Positions 34,703 to 45,093 of a DNA stretch of 64,000 bases are shown one piece after another. How positions within the stretch are numbered: position 1 is the first letter of the stretch; each line of letters opens with the position of its first letter. The notes under the pieces were generated by a model. It was not told the origin of the DNA and did not search any database. It worked only from the letters and a program-made list of their open reading frames with translations. The position numbers and the translations under genes are program-made. The stretch lies in the NCBI RefSeq assembly GCF_010093595.1, contig NW_022985439.1, positions 1,593,822 to 1,657,821 of the forward strand, read 5' to 3'. This DNA comes from Mytilinidion resinicola. Lineage: Eukaryota; Ascomycota; Dothideomycetes; Mytilinidiales; Mytilinidiaceae.

Positions 34703-34927
34703 GCACGCTGGGCGTGAAAAAAGTGGCACATGAGCAGTCGTACACCTGTTTGCCACTGCTTAGGGTGCTTCAATGCATTTTCAGGAATCTGAACGAGATA
34801 GGAGCCCTTCACCTTGGGCTATGTGGAAACTTGTTGAAGCACCCTAAGCAGTAGCAGACAGGTGTACTGTACACACGAAACGGCTTGTTCCAGAATTAGG
34901 GCGCCATCTTTTTCATGCCCTGCGTGG
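34703..34927. repeat. Foldback (MITE-like) element, copy 2
   Basis: The inner arms at 34741-34773 and 34834-34866 are 33 bp and match at 31 of 33. The outer arms start GCACGCTGGGCGTGAAAAA and end with the complement of CACGCAGGGCATGAAAAA. The 60-bp centre is the reverse complement of the centre at 10362-10421. The element thus lies in opposite orientation to copy 1. No open frame or target-site duplication was identified. Confidence 0.8.
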
Positions 34928-35820
34928 CTGGATCCTCGAAAAACGATGGATTGATAGCGGTCTCATCGGATCTGTGGCATGCGAGAGATAACAGCCGCGT
35001 ACCACAACAACGAATGTCGCAGAGGCCATACATCGAATCTCTCAGGCGGTTGGGGAATGCGGCAGGCAGGGCCTACTTATGTCTTTCGTGATCGTTTGCG
35101 TCTAGCAGCGGACCAAAGTGCCCTGTCTGAGTCGAATCTTTCCCCCTTCAGCCCCAGAAGCGAAAACACGCGAGCCCAACCCGTTCCCGTCCCGCCTCGA
35201 AAATCCTCACCAATCTCTGCACGGTTCCTGATAAAGTTTGGAAACGCCCCATTGCTACTCGGCCCTATTACCCAGATTCCGGGACTGTAGAGGACCCTGA
35301 CTCTTGGGCACCCGCATTATGTGCTCGACCATGGCGTACAAATACGCCTCGAGCCGTGTCGCTTCTAGAATGTAGACGAATTGGGACCACCATGGCGTAG
35401 AAGGACCGGGGAAGCAGGACCGTGGAAAGAGACCGAGCCATTTATACGTCGGATTGGTCGCTTTACGATTCATGCTTATCGTCTTAGTTGCCCAAATATG
35501 TTGGAATAAGCTTCAATGCCGCAACACTTGCGCTGCACAGAAGGCCCGAGGGAATATGGTAGGAAGCAGCTTGCTACGCCCCCATGGGGAAATGATCCAC
35601 CCCTAAATCCAGGAGGTCGGGGGGATGTGGAGACCCTTGAGATACTTAAGTGTGGAGGTGGGTCCTCCGCCGTTGAGTAACAGCAAGATCGTCTAGGTCC
35701 TCCTCGGTTCCCTTTTCCCGGATTTTTTCTTCCATTCTTCTGGTTCCTGGGATTCTTGATCTTCGTTCATCTTCGGTTTCAAGAGTTGTTCATTTTGGCT
35801 TCGGCCTCGACTTGGCTGCG
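34928..35820. other. Intergenic region upstream of the seven-helix protein gene
   Basis: Apart from the possible fragment at 35255-35473, no gene is supported. The part just before 35820 is T/C-rich and likely to be promoter and 5' leader of the gene starting at 35971. Confidence 0.45.
35255..35473 (-). pseudogene. Possible small coding fragment
   Basis: A 72-codon ATG frame has protein-like composition (KWLGLFPRSCFPGPSTPWW, FVYILEATRLEAYLYAMVEH), including aromatic and helical patterns unlike the neighbouring shadows. The family is not recognised and no adjoining exon was found. It may be a gene fragment. Confidence 0.25.
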
Positions 35821-35874
35821 ACTTTGACTTGCACTTCGACTTTGACTTGCACTTCGACTTTGACTTGCACTTCG
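35821..35874 (+). repeat. 18-bp minisatellite, three perfect copies
   Basis: The unit ACTTTGACTTGCACTTCG is repeated three times without change, flanked by partial GACTTY-type copies on both sides. It lies 97-150 bp upstream of the start codon at 35971, so most likely in the 5' leader. The repeat is in frame with the coding sequence, but no ATG precedes it. Confidence 0.85.
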
Positions 35875-35970
35875 ACTCCGACTTGGCATCAACTTGACGT
35901 CGACTTCGCCCCCTCGCCCCTTATCCATAATCGTCTTGACATACTCCGTAACCGGAGTCCCACCACCATC

Positions 35971-37186
35971 ATGTCTATCATCCGCAAGAACCCCTCATCA
36001 GTCATGAACCCCGTCCCACGCCGCACAAACGACTTCACATCGGAGGCTGTCCTCGTGATAACGTGTTCTGCACTCGCCCTATACAGCGCCATCGAACTCC
36101 TCCTCATGATATTCACCACCTTCAAACGCTGGAACGGGCTGTACTTCTGGAGTCTGCTAATCGCCACCATTGGGATCATCCCGTACAACATCGGTTATCT
36201 GATCGTCTACTTCGACCTGACCAAGAACTACGCCGGCTTCATCATCGATAGCATCGGGTGGGCGGCTATGATTACAGGCCAGTCCGTCGTGCTGTACTCG
36301 CGGCTGCACATCATCCTGCGGAACCAAAAGATCTTGCGAGGGGTGCTGTACATGATCATCTTCAATGTAAGTGTGCCCAACCGTACTTGCTCAAACGTGA
36401 GAGATTGTGCGGGTTGAGCTGGGGGGCTGATGAAATCTCCAGGGCGTCGTCTGGCACACTACCACAACCGTCGTCCTTTTCGGCGCCTATCTCTCTCCAG
36501 ACGACAGCTTCATGCACGCCTACAACGTCATCGAGAAGCTCCAAATGACCATCTTCTGCCTCCAAGAATTCATCATCTCAGGTCTGTACGTCTGGAAAAC
36601 GAGCGAGCTGCTCAAAAACGTCTATGTCGGTGGCGGGCGCCAGGCAAACCGAGGCACAATGTTCCAGCTCTTTTTCGTCAACGTTATCATCATCATCCTA
36701 GATATTGCCCTCCTCTCCCTCGAATATAAGAATCTGCTAGTCTTGGAGCAAGGCTTCAAGAGCGTCATCTACGCTGCCAAGCTCAAGCTCGAGTTTGCGA
36801 TCCTCGGAAAGCTGGTCAGCGTTGTGCAGAATAACGACCGGACTCAGTCGGGCAGCAATAGCAGACCTAAGCCAGGCGAGATACGCCGAACGACGACGAC
36901 CACTGTTGTTGCTAGTACGACACAGTCGGCGGCTGGAAGGAAAGAGCGTGGGTCCAAGTGGTATCGGTTAGGAGAGCAACCTGAGGGTATCCATATGGAT
37001 CACATAACCATCGACGAGCATCCGCCTAGTCCAAGGACGGTAACCTTTGACTCGAAGGATGACAATGACCGGATTGAAGCGGTTGAGATACGGGAGCGCG
37101 AGAGTAGTGAGTTTGAGCGACAGAGCAAGGCGAGCAAAAATTCGGACGTGACCTTGTTCAGGAACATATCCAAGCAAGGCGAATAG
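35971..37186 (+). CDS. Seven-helix integral membrane protein (DUF7703-like), 379 aa
   Basis: There are two exons (35971-36366, 36443-37186) and a 76-bp intron. About seven hydrophobic segments fill residues 20-260 (such as AVLVITCSALALYSAIELLL, FWSLLIATIGIIPYNIGYLI, GRQANRGTMFQLFFVNVIII). A hydrophilic C-terminal tail of about 110 residues is rich in Ser, Thr and charges. The pattern, with W-N-G-L-Y-F-W-S and the G-Q-S-V-V-L-Y-S-R-L block, fits a large ascomycete-specific membrane family of unknown function (DUF7703). It resembles a receptor topologically, but no ligand or G-protein link can be claimed. A minisatellite lies in the leader. Confidence 0.88.
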
Positions 37187-37565
37187 CTAATGGACGCAAT
37201 CTTGGAGTGGTTTTGGATATCTAATGATGCAAGGTTGGTTTCTCCGCTCGAAATGGTTGGATGTGAGTAAAGCTTCGGCGTTAGGTGGTAATTTCTGATT
37301 TTATGTTGCTCGTACCCAACTGCGGACAAGGAAAGTCGAGCCAGTCGGGAAACTAAAAGCAAGACATTGTACAGCAATCAAAGATATAATTTCGTCAAAA
37401 GTGTCCGAACTACAAAGTAAAGTAGAATCAAGAGGAAAGAAGAAGGCCCATTGATATTTGGCGCTCGGAAGAAGAGCATTTCAGAGAAGAAAGAAAGCGA
37501 GGCTCCCGAAAGAGCGCGTGGGGTTCGTTCAAAATGTGCCCTTACCTATGATTGACAGACTTCCA
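37187..37565. other. Convergent 3' intergenic region
   Basis: 379 bp lies between the converging membrane-protein and aldolase-family genes. It shows AG-rich and AT-rich 3' untranslated-like sequence and no gene. Confidence 0.5.
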
Positions 37566-38593
37566 TCAGTCGTCTTCGCAACCGGGGCAATCGTTCTTGT
37601 ATAACGGATTGACATCGACCTCTCTGCACCACAAGGCCCATGGTCTAGAGACAGTCTCTTTCATACTGCCCCATGCCTCCGCTGCTTCCTTATCGCTCAG
37701 ATACTTCAGTTCACCCTCCATCTTCAGCTTTCCGGACTTGATCTTCCCACCACCCTCTACATCAACTTTGCCTTCCACTGAAATTCCGAAGTACGCGTTA
37801 CGTAGCGTTAATGCTGTGGTCTGCGTCTTTGCCGCCTCTTTAGTATAAATAGCCTGACACACGGCCTCTTCAATTGAGTGCGCAACGGTCGTGAAACCGT
37901 GTCCTTGCATCAGAACGACATAATGGTCGGGCTCGTGGTCAGGCTCTGCTGCAGCCCCCGGAAGTGCGGACCTCATTTTGGAGTAGATGAAGCCAGCAGA
38001 CGTCGCAGGTTTGAACGTTGCTGAGAGGGAGGCACCGACAGAGGTGTCGCGGACGAGCAAGTCATGCTTTGAGCCGCTCGAGTAGTGGGACGATATGTCC
38101 CATACAGGGACGTTGGAACCTAGAACTCAACCCCATCAGTCATGCTTCGCCGAGATAGGGTAACGAGCTGGTAAAACGGTGGATGCACACCAAGGAAGCC
38201 AGCCATATGCACAGTGGCCCGTAATGGCACGCCGCTTACACCGTACGGTAGCACGTCACTGCAATGGCTATGCACGACGCTGTTCACTGTCGGGAAGCGC
38301 TTGTAAATTTCGCTATGGATGAAGCGTTCGAGATAGCCTTGTGGTACGTTCTTCTCGACAGGACTTGCATCCTCGACGTTGTATTCTATGATTTCGTCGG
38401 GAGAGCTTACAAGTGCCGGGGAGATGTTGCACGGTATATAGAAAGATGCTGGATTGTCAGGACTCCGAACAGATATGTGCCCGTAAGCGTCGAGGACGCC
38501 ATTGTTGTGGAGGATGTGTGATGCCGTGACCAGGCCTTTGAAGAGGTCCTCCAGGCCGATCTTCTCGCGCTTTGGGAAGTATCCTGTAGACAT
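37566..38593 (-). CDS. Class II aldolase/adducin-domain protein, 318 aa
   Basis: There are two exons (38593-38191, 38119-37566) with a 71-bp intron; splicing restores AGFLGSNVPVWDI. The class II aldolase/adducin fold covers about residues 15-240. Visible zinc-site residues are the HSH of VNSVVHSHCSDVLPYG and the HGHG-like MQGHGFTTVA. Other family blocks are LVTASHILHNNG, DAYGHISVRSP and GVPLRATVHMAGFLG. The C-terminal part (residues 250-318) is a fungal extension with AEAWGSMKETVSRPWALW. Family members are metal-dependent aldolases/epimerases of sugar phosphates; the fungal substrate is unknown. It is probably cytosolic, as no signal peptide is present. Confidence 0.92.
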
Positions 38594-40130
38594 TTCAAAT
38601 CGCAGTTTGATGATGTATGATGGCTATCATGGTGATATTCGAGCTTGGTGTTTGGCACTCTGCCTGATGACGTGCAACAAGAACAACTTCCAAGGTTGTT
38701 GGAATTCCGGGGTCCACGCTAGCCGAACCCGACTGGCGTGAACGTCCAACTTCAGACTCCTTCTAACAACTTTGTGCGTGTATTATCGACCAATTTATCT
38801 CCTTCCATTTCCCTGTTAAGTTGGCGTGGTATTCTCTGTTTGTAAGCCAAAATAACGTCTGGCTCAACTTCGACTCAATCTCTGCTCAGGTTGCACTGCT
38901 AGAACACAGCTTCGGATGCTCAGCTTCAACTCCTTTTTCTGTCCAAACTCGGTTAATAACGCCTAATTATAGTCTATCTGGGTTATCCTTGCTAGAGTTT
39001 GTGGGTAACTGTCCGTTCGTCAATCGATATTTCAGTCCACTGAGGCACGAGCCCGAAATTGGAAGACGCTCCCATTCGATGTGCAGCAGCATGAACTTAA
39101 AAACCTAGGTTGAACAACCAAGTCGACTGGAGATTTCTTGCCATGGCAATGCCGGTGAAAACTCGGACCATCGCCACCAGATACCAATGCTACACTGGTG
39201 CCTGCAAAGCTGTTCCTAGGCCTCAAGAAGACAGGCTTCAGGATGGCCTAGAGTCCTAGACCAGGACAACCCACACATACGGGCTTCTAGTCTCCGATTT
39301 GAAGGAACCGGCCCATACGCTGAGATTGACGAGCATGTTGCAATACCAAGAACCCAGCCTTCGACGAAGAAAATAAAAAGAAAGTCTAAACTGCCTAGGA
39401 GCACTCTTTTAAACGCCACTCTGCCAGCGCCAAGTCGAGGCTCTCGAAATGCCGAAGACGCGAGTCGGCATAGGTTAGTACGTATTCCCAGCCTCTAGAC
39501 GGCATAATCGAGGTGTCAGATGGGACAGGTGAATTTGGGAACGCGGCCGCGATGCGGGATAGAGTCATAGAGTAGGGAGAAACTCTTTTTTGATGGGGTT
39601 CATTCCAAACATACATGTTGCACTTCCCCGATCTGTCCAGCGCGGTTCGTTCCACGGAGGCTTGCTGAAGTGGATTTCTAGTTCATGACGTCAACCCGGA
39701 AACCCCGTTCTGAGGACGCGTTCTAGGCCAGTCTTGTTCAAGGCGGTAAATGAGCTATTGTTGCCATGATGCAACTACTACTAAAATATGGTTTGCTTAA
39801 AGGAATGACAGCTTCTGACTGCCTGGTCAAAGAAGTAGTGTGTGGGTTAACTTTGTTGCGACCCAGGACTAAGGTCTATCACATATCAACCGGGAAAGCG
39901 GACGAAACCAAATCGGGATTTGTGCTAAGTAAGTGCGTCTAGCACATGCGTTATAGGAATGCAGAGAAATATAACATCTGTACTTTCTACAGTCATCCTT
40001 AATCTTCACTCATTCCTTGCGCCCGGTCGATTTTATGGCTTACCGATCTACACATTACTAGATTCATTTCTTCTCTATCTCTTCTTCTATATTTACTCGA
40101 ACTTCATCCATACTCTATCCCGATATAAGT
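38594..40130. other. Gene-poor region
   Basis: No complete gene is supported. The stretch 38700-39000 is AT-rich. One minus-strand frame (listed separately) looks protein-like. A T/C-rich stretch at 40040-40130 precedes the HMG gene and is a likely promoter. Confidence 0.45.
39395..39604 (-). pseudogene. Possible small coding fragment, about 69 codons
   Basis: From an internal ATG at about 39604 the frame reads MYVWNEPHQKRV ... RGWEYVLTYADSRLRHFES and stops at 39395; it is open upstream to about 39655 without ATG. Composition is balanced and protein-like, but no family or partner exon was recognised. It may be a gene relic. Confidence 0.25.
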
Positions 40131-40449
40131 ATGCCGGTCACACGCAACGCTAAAGGAACGAGAGTCCAATCTGCATATGGGCATTTCGTGAAGGACAACC
40201 TTAAGGAAGTCAAGCAAGAGAATCCGAACGCCACAAATGGTTTACATTGTCCTAGCTCCACACAATCTCGACTCACGTCTCTAACAGCGCACAGATGACA
40301 TCGCCAGAGCATTAACAGCGAAGTGGAAATCTCTTTCTCGTGAGGAGAAAGAACCCTATGAGCGTTCGGCGCGAGTAGACAGACATAAGCATGAGTCGGA
40401 AAAGAACTATGGAGCTACGAAAGGAGAAGAAGAGGACGAGGAGGATTGA
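40131..40449 (+). CDS. Small HMG-box protein (NHP6-like), 87 aa
   Basis: There are two exons (40131-40239, 40295-40449) and a 55-bp intron. Each exon alone is too short to stand out, but the join gives a complete HMG box: SAYGHFVKDNLKEVKQENPN before the junction and DDIARALTAKWKSLSREEKE then PYERSARVDRHKHESEKN after it. This is the usual three-helix order with the conserved aromatic (F), W and P-Y positions. An acidic tail (EEEDEED) closes the protein, as in HMGB/NHP6-type chromatin proteins. It is likely a nuclear, minor-groove DNA-bending protein. It is divergent from canonical NHP6 (Gly-His where Met-Leu/Phe is usual), so it may be a paralogue. The acidic C-terminus supports TGA at 40447 as the true end. 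Confidence 0.85.
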
Positions 40450-40769
40450 GACGGAGAGGTCCGGTAATACCTTGTAGGACGGGGAGAGGACAATGAGCTG
40501 GAGTAGAGCGAGTGCCCTAATACATGATTCTGCTCCAGTTTGACTCAACTGTTCCCGCTTTGACTTGCGGCTTGTCTTCTTGAAGCTTACCGTGGGCTTA
40601 ACATGATCAGCGATTCGACCAGCTTGCGTAGCACGGTGCATTCATGCAGTCACAGATCATAGTTCTGGACCTCGAGACCTTCTGCACCGACGCCGTGGTT
40701 CGATCGGCGGCAGGGCGTGAGTGACCCAAGCAACGCTTCCCAGAGTCGGCCTTTGCTCGTGTGTTTTAG
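40450..40769. other. Intergenic region after the HMG gene
   Basis: About 320 bp of 3' flank. A polypyrimidine-AG run (GTGTTTTAG) ends at 40769 immediately before the relic and could be an old splice acceptor. No gene is seen. Confidence 0.4.
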
Positions 40770-41361
40770 GATGACTGCGCATCCAGCCCGAGCGAGTACC
40801 TGCCGGAGTTCCGCATCGCTTTCTGCGTCAAGTGCCGCACCGCTCTCGTGTGCTCTGGGGCCGTCGTGAACGAGTTTCGAGACTTGCCGATTGCGCGAAC
40901 TGCGGCAGAGATTGGCGTTCTGCCGGGCGGCTCACCATCGATACCGTTCTTGAAACCTCCACTCCGGGATTCTTCTGTCCGCTCTGCCCGTCCTTTCGCA
41001 CCGTCGCATGGAGCGTCTTGCAGTATCATCTGAGTCTTGCTCAGATACGTCCTCGCGGGACATCAACCGTGAAAGCGCTAACTGCTGTCTTCAGAAATGG
41101 ACGGTCCGGAAAGGGGCCCTCTCCGGTCGATATTGGAAGGTGAACACACCGACCGAGCAGCGATACCACCGAATCTGGGGGCGCTGCCTCTGTTATGTCT
41201 TTCGCATGAGCCAGCTCGCCAAGACATTGAACGACTCGACAACGGAGCTCTCTAGCTTGGTCCCTACTGACGTGCAAATATCAGCCATGGATAGGATCTG
41301 GACGTTGCTCCTTCGTCTGTCGCCGACCCCGGAGTTGACCCTGGAACTGCTCATATTCTAG
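40770..41361 (+). pseudogene. Frame-broken relic, zinc-finger/telomere-linked-helicase-like N-terminal region
   Basis: Three consecutive segments in different plus-strand frames look protein-like. The first (40770 on) has YLPEFRIAFCVKCRTALVCS, the second (about 40890-41040) a C-x2-C/H pattern (GFFCPLCPSFRTVAW, LQYHLSLAQ), and the third (about 41090-41361) YHRIWGRCLCYVFRMSQLAK. Such blocks recall the N-terminal parts of large fungal RecQ/telomere-linked helicase-like and OrsD-type (DUF3505) proteins. The frame changes and the stop before the first segment suggest a decayed fragment, though unrecognised introns are possible. The family link is tentative. Confidence 0.3.
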
Positions 41362-43437
41362 ATTCGGGTCAGTCTTAGCATGCTCAGGGCTGCTCAGATT
41401 GCACAACTACAAGTTCGGGTTTGCTTAGTCATGACTCAGTTAAAAATCCTGTAAGCTCAAGTTCGAAAGCGGGAATGGACTTTGGGATACCCTTGTAAGT
41501 GTTGAGCTAAGACCCCGCATATATAAACACAACGATTCTGGTTCATTCTGAAACTCATGGCTGTAAGCATGACGGGCCCGAGAGGTACATGACCTCGAGG
41601 TGTAGAGATAGACGCCAAGCAGCGCCTCTTCTGGTAGGAAGCAATATCGCGTCGAGCGCTTACACTTTGACTCGACCAGATAGACAGTTCCGTTGAACCA
41701 GAAACCATGCGAGAGAGCAGGGCATACTAGTTCGGCTGGATATGCTGATAGGCTATGGAACAGGTGGTGGGTGTGATACGAGGGCTGAGTGCGGTCTGAC
41801 TTGTGGCAAAAAATTCATATGCCCTGGTCCGTGGGATTGGATCGAGATGCGGGTTCCGGGTATGTGGGATACGGAGCGTGGCGATGAGGCAATGGGGATC
41901 CTTGGGGGTTGTTGAACTGGTCTGATAGGAACAGGAAGTGAGGGCACAAGACGCCCTGCCGTGAGATTTGGAAGAAGGAAGTTCAGGCGAGTAGTAAGTA
42001 TGGTTGATAATGAAAAGACTCTTCTTAGATGCTTGTTCCCTGCGTAAAAGAAGGCCTCTCGAGGTGCAGACGCCAAGCTCTCGGGTTTGTAGCCTTCACG
42101 CTTCCGTTGCGGTTGAGATATCTCGGTAGTCGCGATTCATGTCACCAATCGGGGAGCTCAACTTCCATGTGAATACTGAGGGCATGTCTCCGTAGCCTTG
42201 TAAGTACTGATAGTGGTCCGAGAGGCTGTGGATCCCATGACTGCCTTTGAAGGGGAACGAGCCTTGGGGGACACTCCTTTCCCCAATTGGCCAATGCCCT
42301 TGTCTTGGCTGTCTTGGCTTGCATCTTGACAGGCAACGCTGATGCAACACGCTTTGAACAGCCTTGCACTGCCGACTCGGGAAAGGAGGCAATCATTCGA
42401 GGGCAGGGCTGTAAGGCTTTGGGCTTTGGCCGTGGCACCGCGTGGGGAGCCCCATGCGACTCGGATTTGCCCGCCCGCTAGCCGTCTCGACGCAAGCCAC
42501 TTTGCTGCCCAGGCGCGGGACACTGACTGCTTTGACAGCTGGCGAGAGGCTGCAGGGGCCGAACTGGCGGCGCTGCTCTCGGAAGGGTGTGCTGCTGCTG
42601 CTCTTCGGGACGCAGAGTCGCTTCAGCGCCAGGCCAATTGGCTGTGTCAGGACTCCCCCGTCGCGCTGAAGGGAGTGCTTCACGTCTTGGGCAGCGCACG
42701 CCGTCCGGGCCTCCAGTTTGGGGCTTCACCTTCGGCGCTCAGACCGACGGCAGCTCGGCCAGCCCGCTCAAGCCCCTTTCTGGCCCGCCAGACGTGCGGG
42801 TCGTTGTCGTCGACCGCCCGCGGCGTGGCACGATGCATGACAGCGCGCAGGTGTTGGCGGAGGGCGGCCCTCCAGCTGCAATTGGCGCTGGGCAGGCGGC
42901 GGAGCGGCAAAGGAGATTGAAGCCGCCCGTCACCCATCGCGTCGGGCTGCGGCAACCATCATCGTGAGATGCAGCGCAGAAGGTGGACGCGGTTGGGTCC
43001 GTGTGAAGGCATTGCCGTGGCTCCCGTCCCTTCTGAACGCCCAAAGGCCTGAGCCCAGTCCCAGGGCCTTTTCATCGCGCGCCACGACACCTCCGACGTC
43101 CTCTCCTCCTGGCACCCATCATATACGCGCAATCGTGTCGCGTCCACGGCGCTCTTCCTCTGGCGACGCTCTCTCTAGCCTCGCAGTCCGCCGTTCTGTT
43201 GCGCCCGCACGCCCCGTCAGCTCCTCAGCCCTACCCCGCCAGGCGAAAACCCTCACCGGCATTCCAGTCTCGACCACCTGCGCACCCATCCCGCTATCCT
43301 TTTGCACAGCTCCCCCCCTTGAGCCACTATATACGCTCGACCCTCCATCCGTGTCGGATCTTCATCGCTCAGTTATCCACTTGCTCCCGGCGCTCGACTA
43401 GCTGCTGGCCTCGGATCTCGCCCTTCAAAGAAGAAAC
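41362..43437. other. Gene-poor region with GC-rich 5' flank of the metacaspase gene
   Basis: The stretch 41362-42300 has average composition and no gene. From about 42300 to 43400 it is GC-rich with overlapping frames on both strands and no recognisable domain, as in the other GC-rich flanks of this window. A C-rich tract and TATATA box precede the metacaspase start. Confidence 0.45.
43328..43333 (+). promoter_or_regulatory. TATA-like box of the metacaspase gene
   Basis: A TATATA element lies 105 bp upstream of the ATG at 43438, after a C/T-rich tract. Position and sequence fit a core promoter; this is inference without transcript data. Confidence 0.45.
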
Positions 43438-45093
43438 ATGTCCTACGGATACCCAGGCGGAGGCGGGTACGGTGGCCAGCCTCACCAGGGCTACGGCCCT
43501 CCACCGCCGCAGAACTACGGATCACCGGGATATCCTCCGCAACAGTACCCGCCGTGAGTACCAGCCGTGATCGCGATCGCGATGCCAGTCTGACGTGTAG
43601 ATCAGGCCCCAGCAGCAATATGGCGGATACCCGCCTCAACCATCTCACTCTCCACAGCCTCCTTACAACGGAGGCTACGGGCAGCCAACTCCTCCGCCGC
43701 AGCAATACGGCGGGTACCAGCAAGTGCGTCGTCTCCAAGTCATGCACTGATTTCTCCGCTTACGCGCTGCACAGACCCCTCCTCCTCAGCAGTATGGATA
43801 TCCACCTCCTCAGCAGAACCCAATGCTTCCACCAGCCAACCAGGGCTATGCCGGCGGCCATGGCGCTCCCCCTCCACCTCCCACACAGGCCCAAGGTTTT
43901 GGCCCAGGCGCGCCGGCAGGCTACAGTTTCCAATACTCTGCGTGTAATGGACGGAGAAAGGCCCTACTCATCGGCATCAACTATTTCGGCCAGCGTGGCC
44001 AGCTTCGGGGTTGCATCAACGACGTGAAGAACATGTCCACGTATCTAAACGGCCACTTCGGGTACAAGCGCGAGGATATGGTCATCTTGACCGACGACCA
44101 GCAGAATCCCATGAGCCAGCCGACCAAGCAGAACATTCTCCGAGCCATGCACTGGCTTGTCAAGGACGCCCACCCAAACGACTCCTTGTTCTTCCATTAC
44201 TCCGGTAAGCTTCTCGAAGGAGAAATGGAAGCTTTCGACTGACGTTCCTAGGTCATGGTGGTCAAACGCCAGATCTCGACGGCGACGAAGATGACGGCTA
44301 CGATGAGGTTATTTACCCTGTTGACTTCAGGACAGCAGGCCACATTGTCGATGATGAGATGCACAGAATTATGTACGTGTAGCACGGTCATCTGCACCAC
44401 GCAGCTTAATAACTCTTTCAGGGTCAATCCTCTCCTACCAGGTGTACGACTAACCGCTATCTTCGACTCCTGCCACTCTGGTTCTGCTCTGGATCTCCCA
44501 TACCTCTACTCTACTCAAGGTGTCGTCAAGGAGCCCAATCTTGCCAAGGAAGCAGGTCAAGGTCTACTTGGCATTGTTTCGTCTTATGCTCGCAATGATA
44601 TGGGTGGCGCTCTCAAAGGGGTATCTGGATTGTTCAAGAAGATCACAACTGGCGATGAAGTTTACCAGAAGAACCTCCGAACGAAGACTTCTCCGGCTGA
44701 TGTTATTATGTGGTCTGGTAGCAAGGACTCACAGACCTCGTAAGTCGCTTCGTCTTTCATTACCTTACTTCTGGCCTTGGCTACGAAATTCGAAGAAAAC
44801 TCACTAACGATTCACAGCGCTGACGCGTCAATTGGTGGCGAGGCTACTGGGGCTATGTCTTGGGCATTCATCAATGCGCTCAAGAAGAACCCCAACCAGA
44901 GCTACGTGCAGTTGCTGAATAGCATCCGTGATGAGCTGCAAGGAAAATACGACCAGAAGCCGCAGCTCAGTTGCAGTCATCCATTGAGTGAGCAATCCCC
45001 CAATCCGTTTAAGCCTAACTCTTTCGGGTCAGAATTTTGAACAGCGACTAATACCAATACTCTCCAGACACCGACCTGCTCTATGTGATGTAG
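43438..45093 (+). CDS. casA: Metacaspase-1 (type I), 432 aa
   Basis: There are seven exons: 43438-43553, 43606-43723, 43775-44204, 44252-44372, 44422-44739, 44818-44987 and 45068-45093. An N-terminal Q/P/G/Y-rich prodomain (about residues 1-130, [18 protein letters not shown]) precedes the caspase-like p20/p10 domain. The catalytic dyad is visible: His223 in [20 protein letters not shown] and Cys279 in [14 protein letters not shown]. Other hallmarks are [20 protein letters not shown] and the p10 block [14 protein letters not shown]. Metacaspases are Ca2+-dependent Arg/Lys-specific cysteine proteases involved in stress, ageing and protein quality control. The last exon has only seven sense codons after the split codon (ending TDLLYVM). 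The symbol follows the Aspergillus type I metacaspase naming. Confidence 0.95.

Noticed and set aside
35812..35970. In-frame N-terminal extension with LTCTST repeats
   Set aside because: It would begin at TTG, not ATG; the repeat is better read as a minisatellite in the 5' leader.
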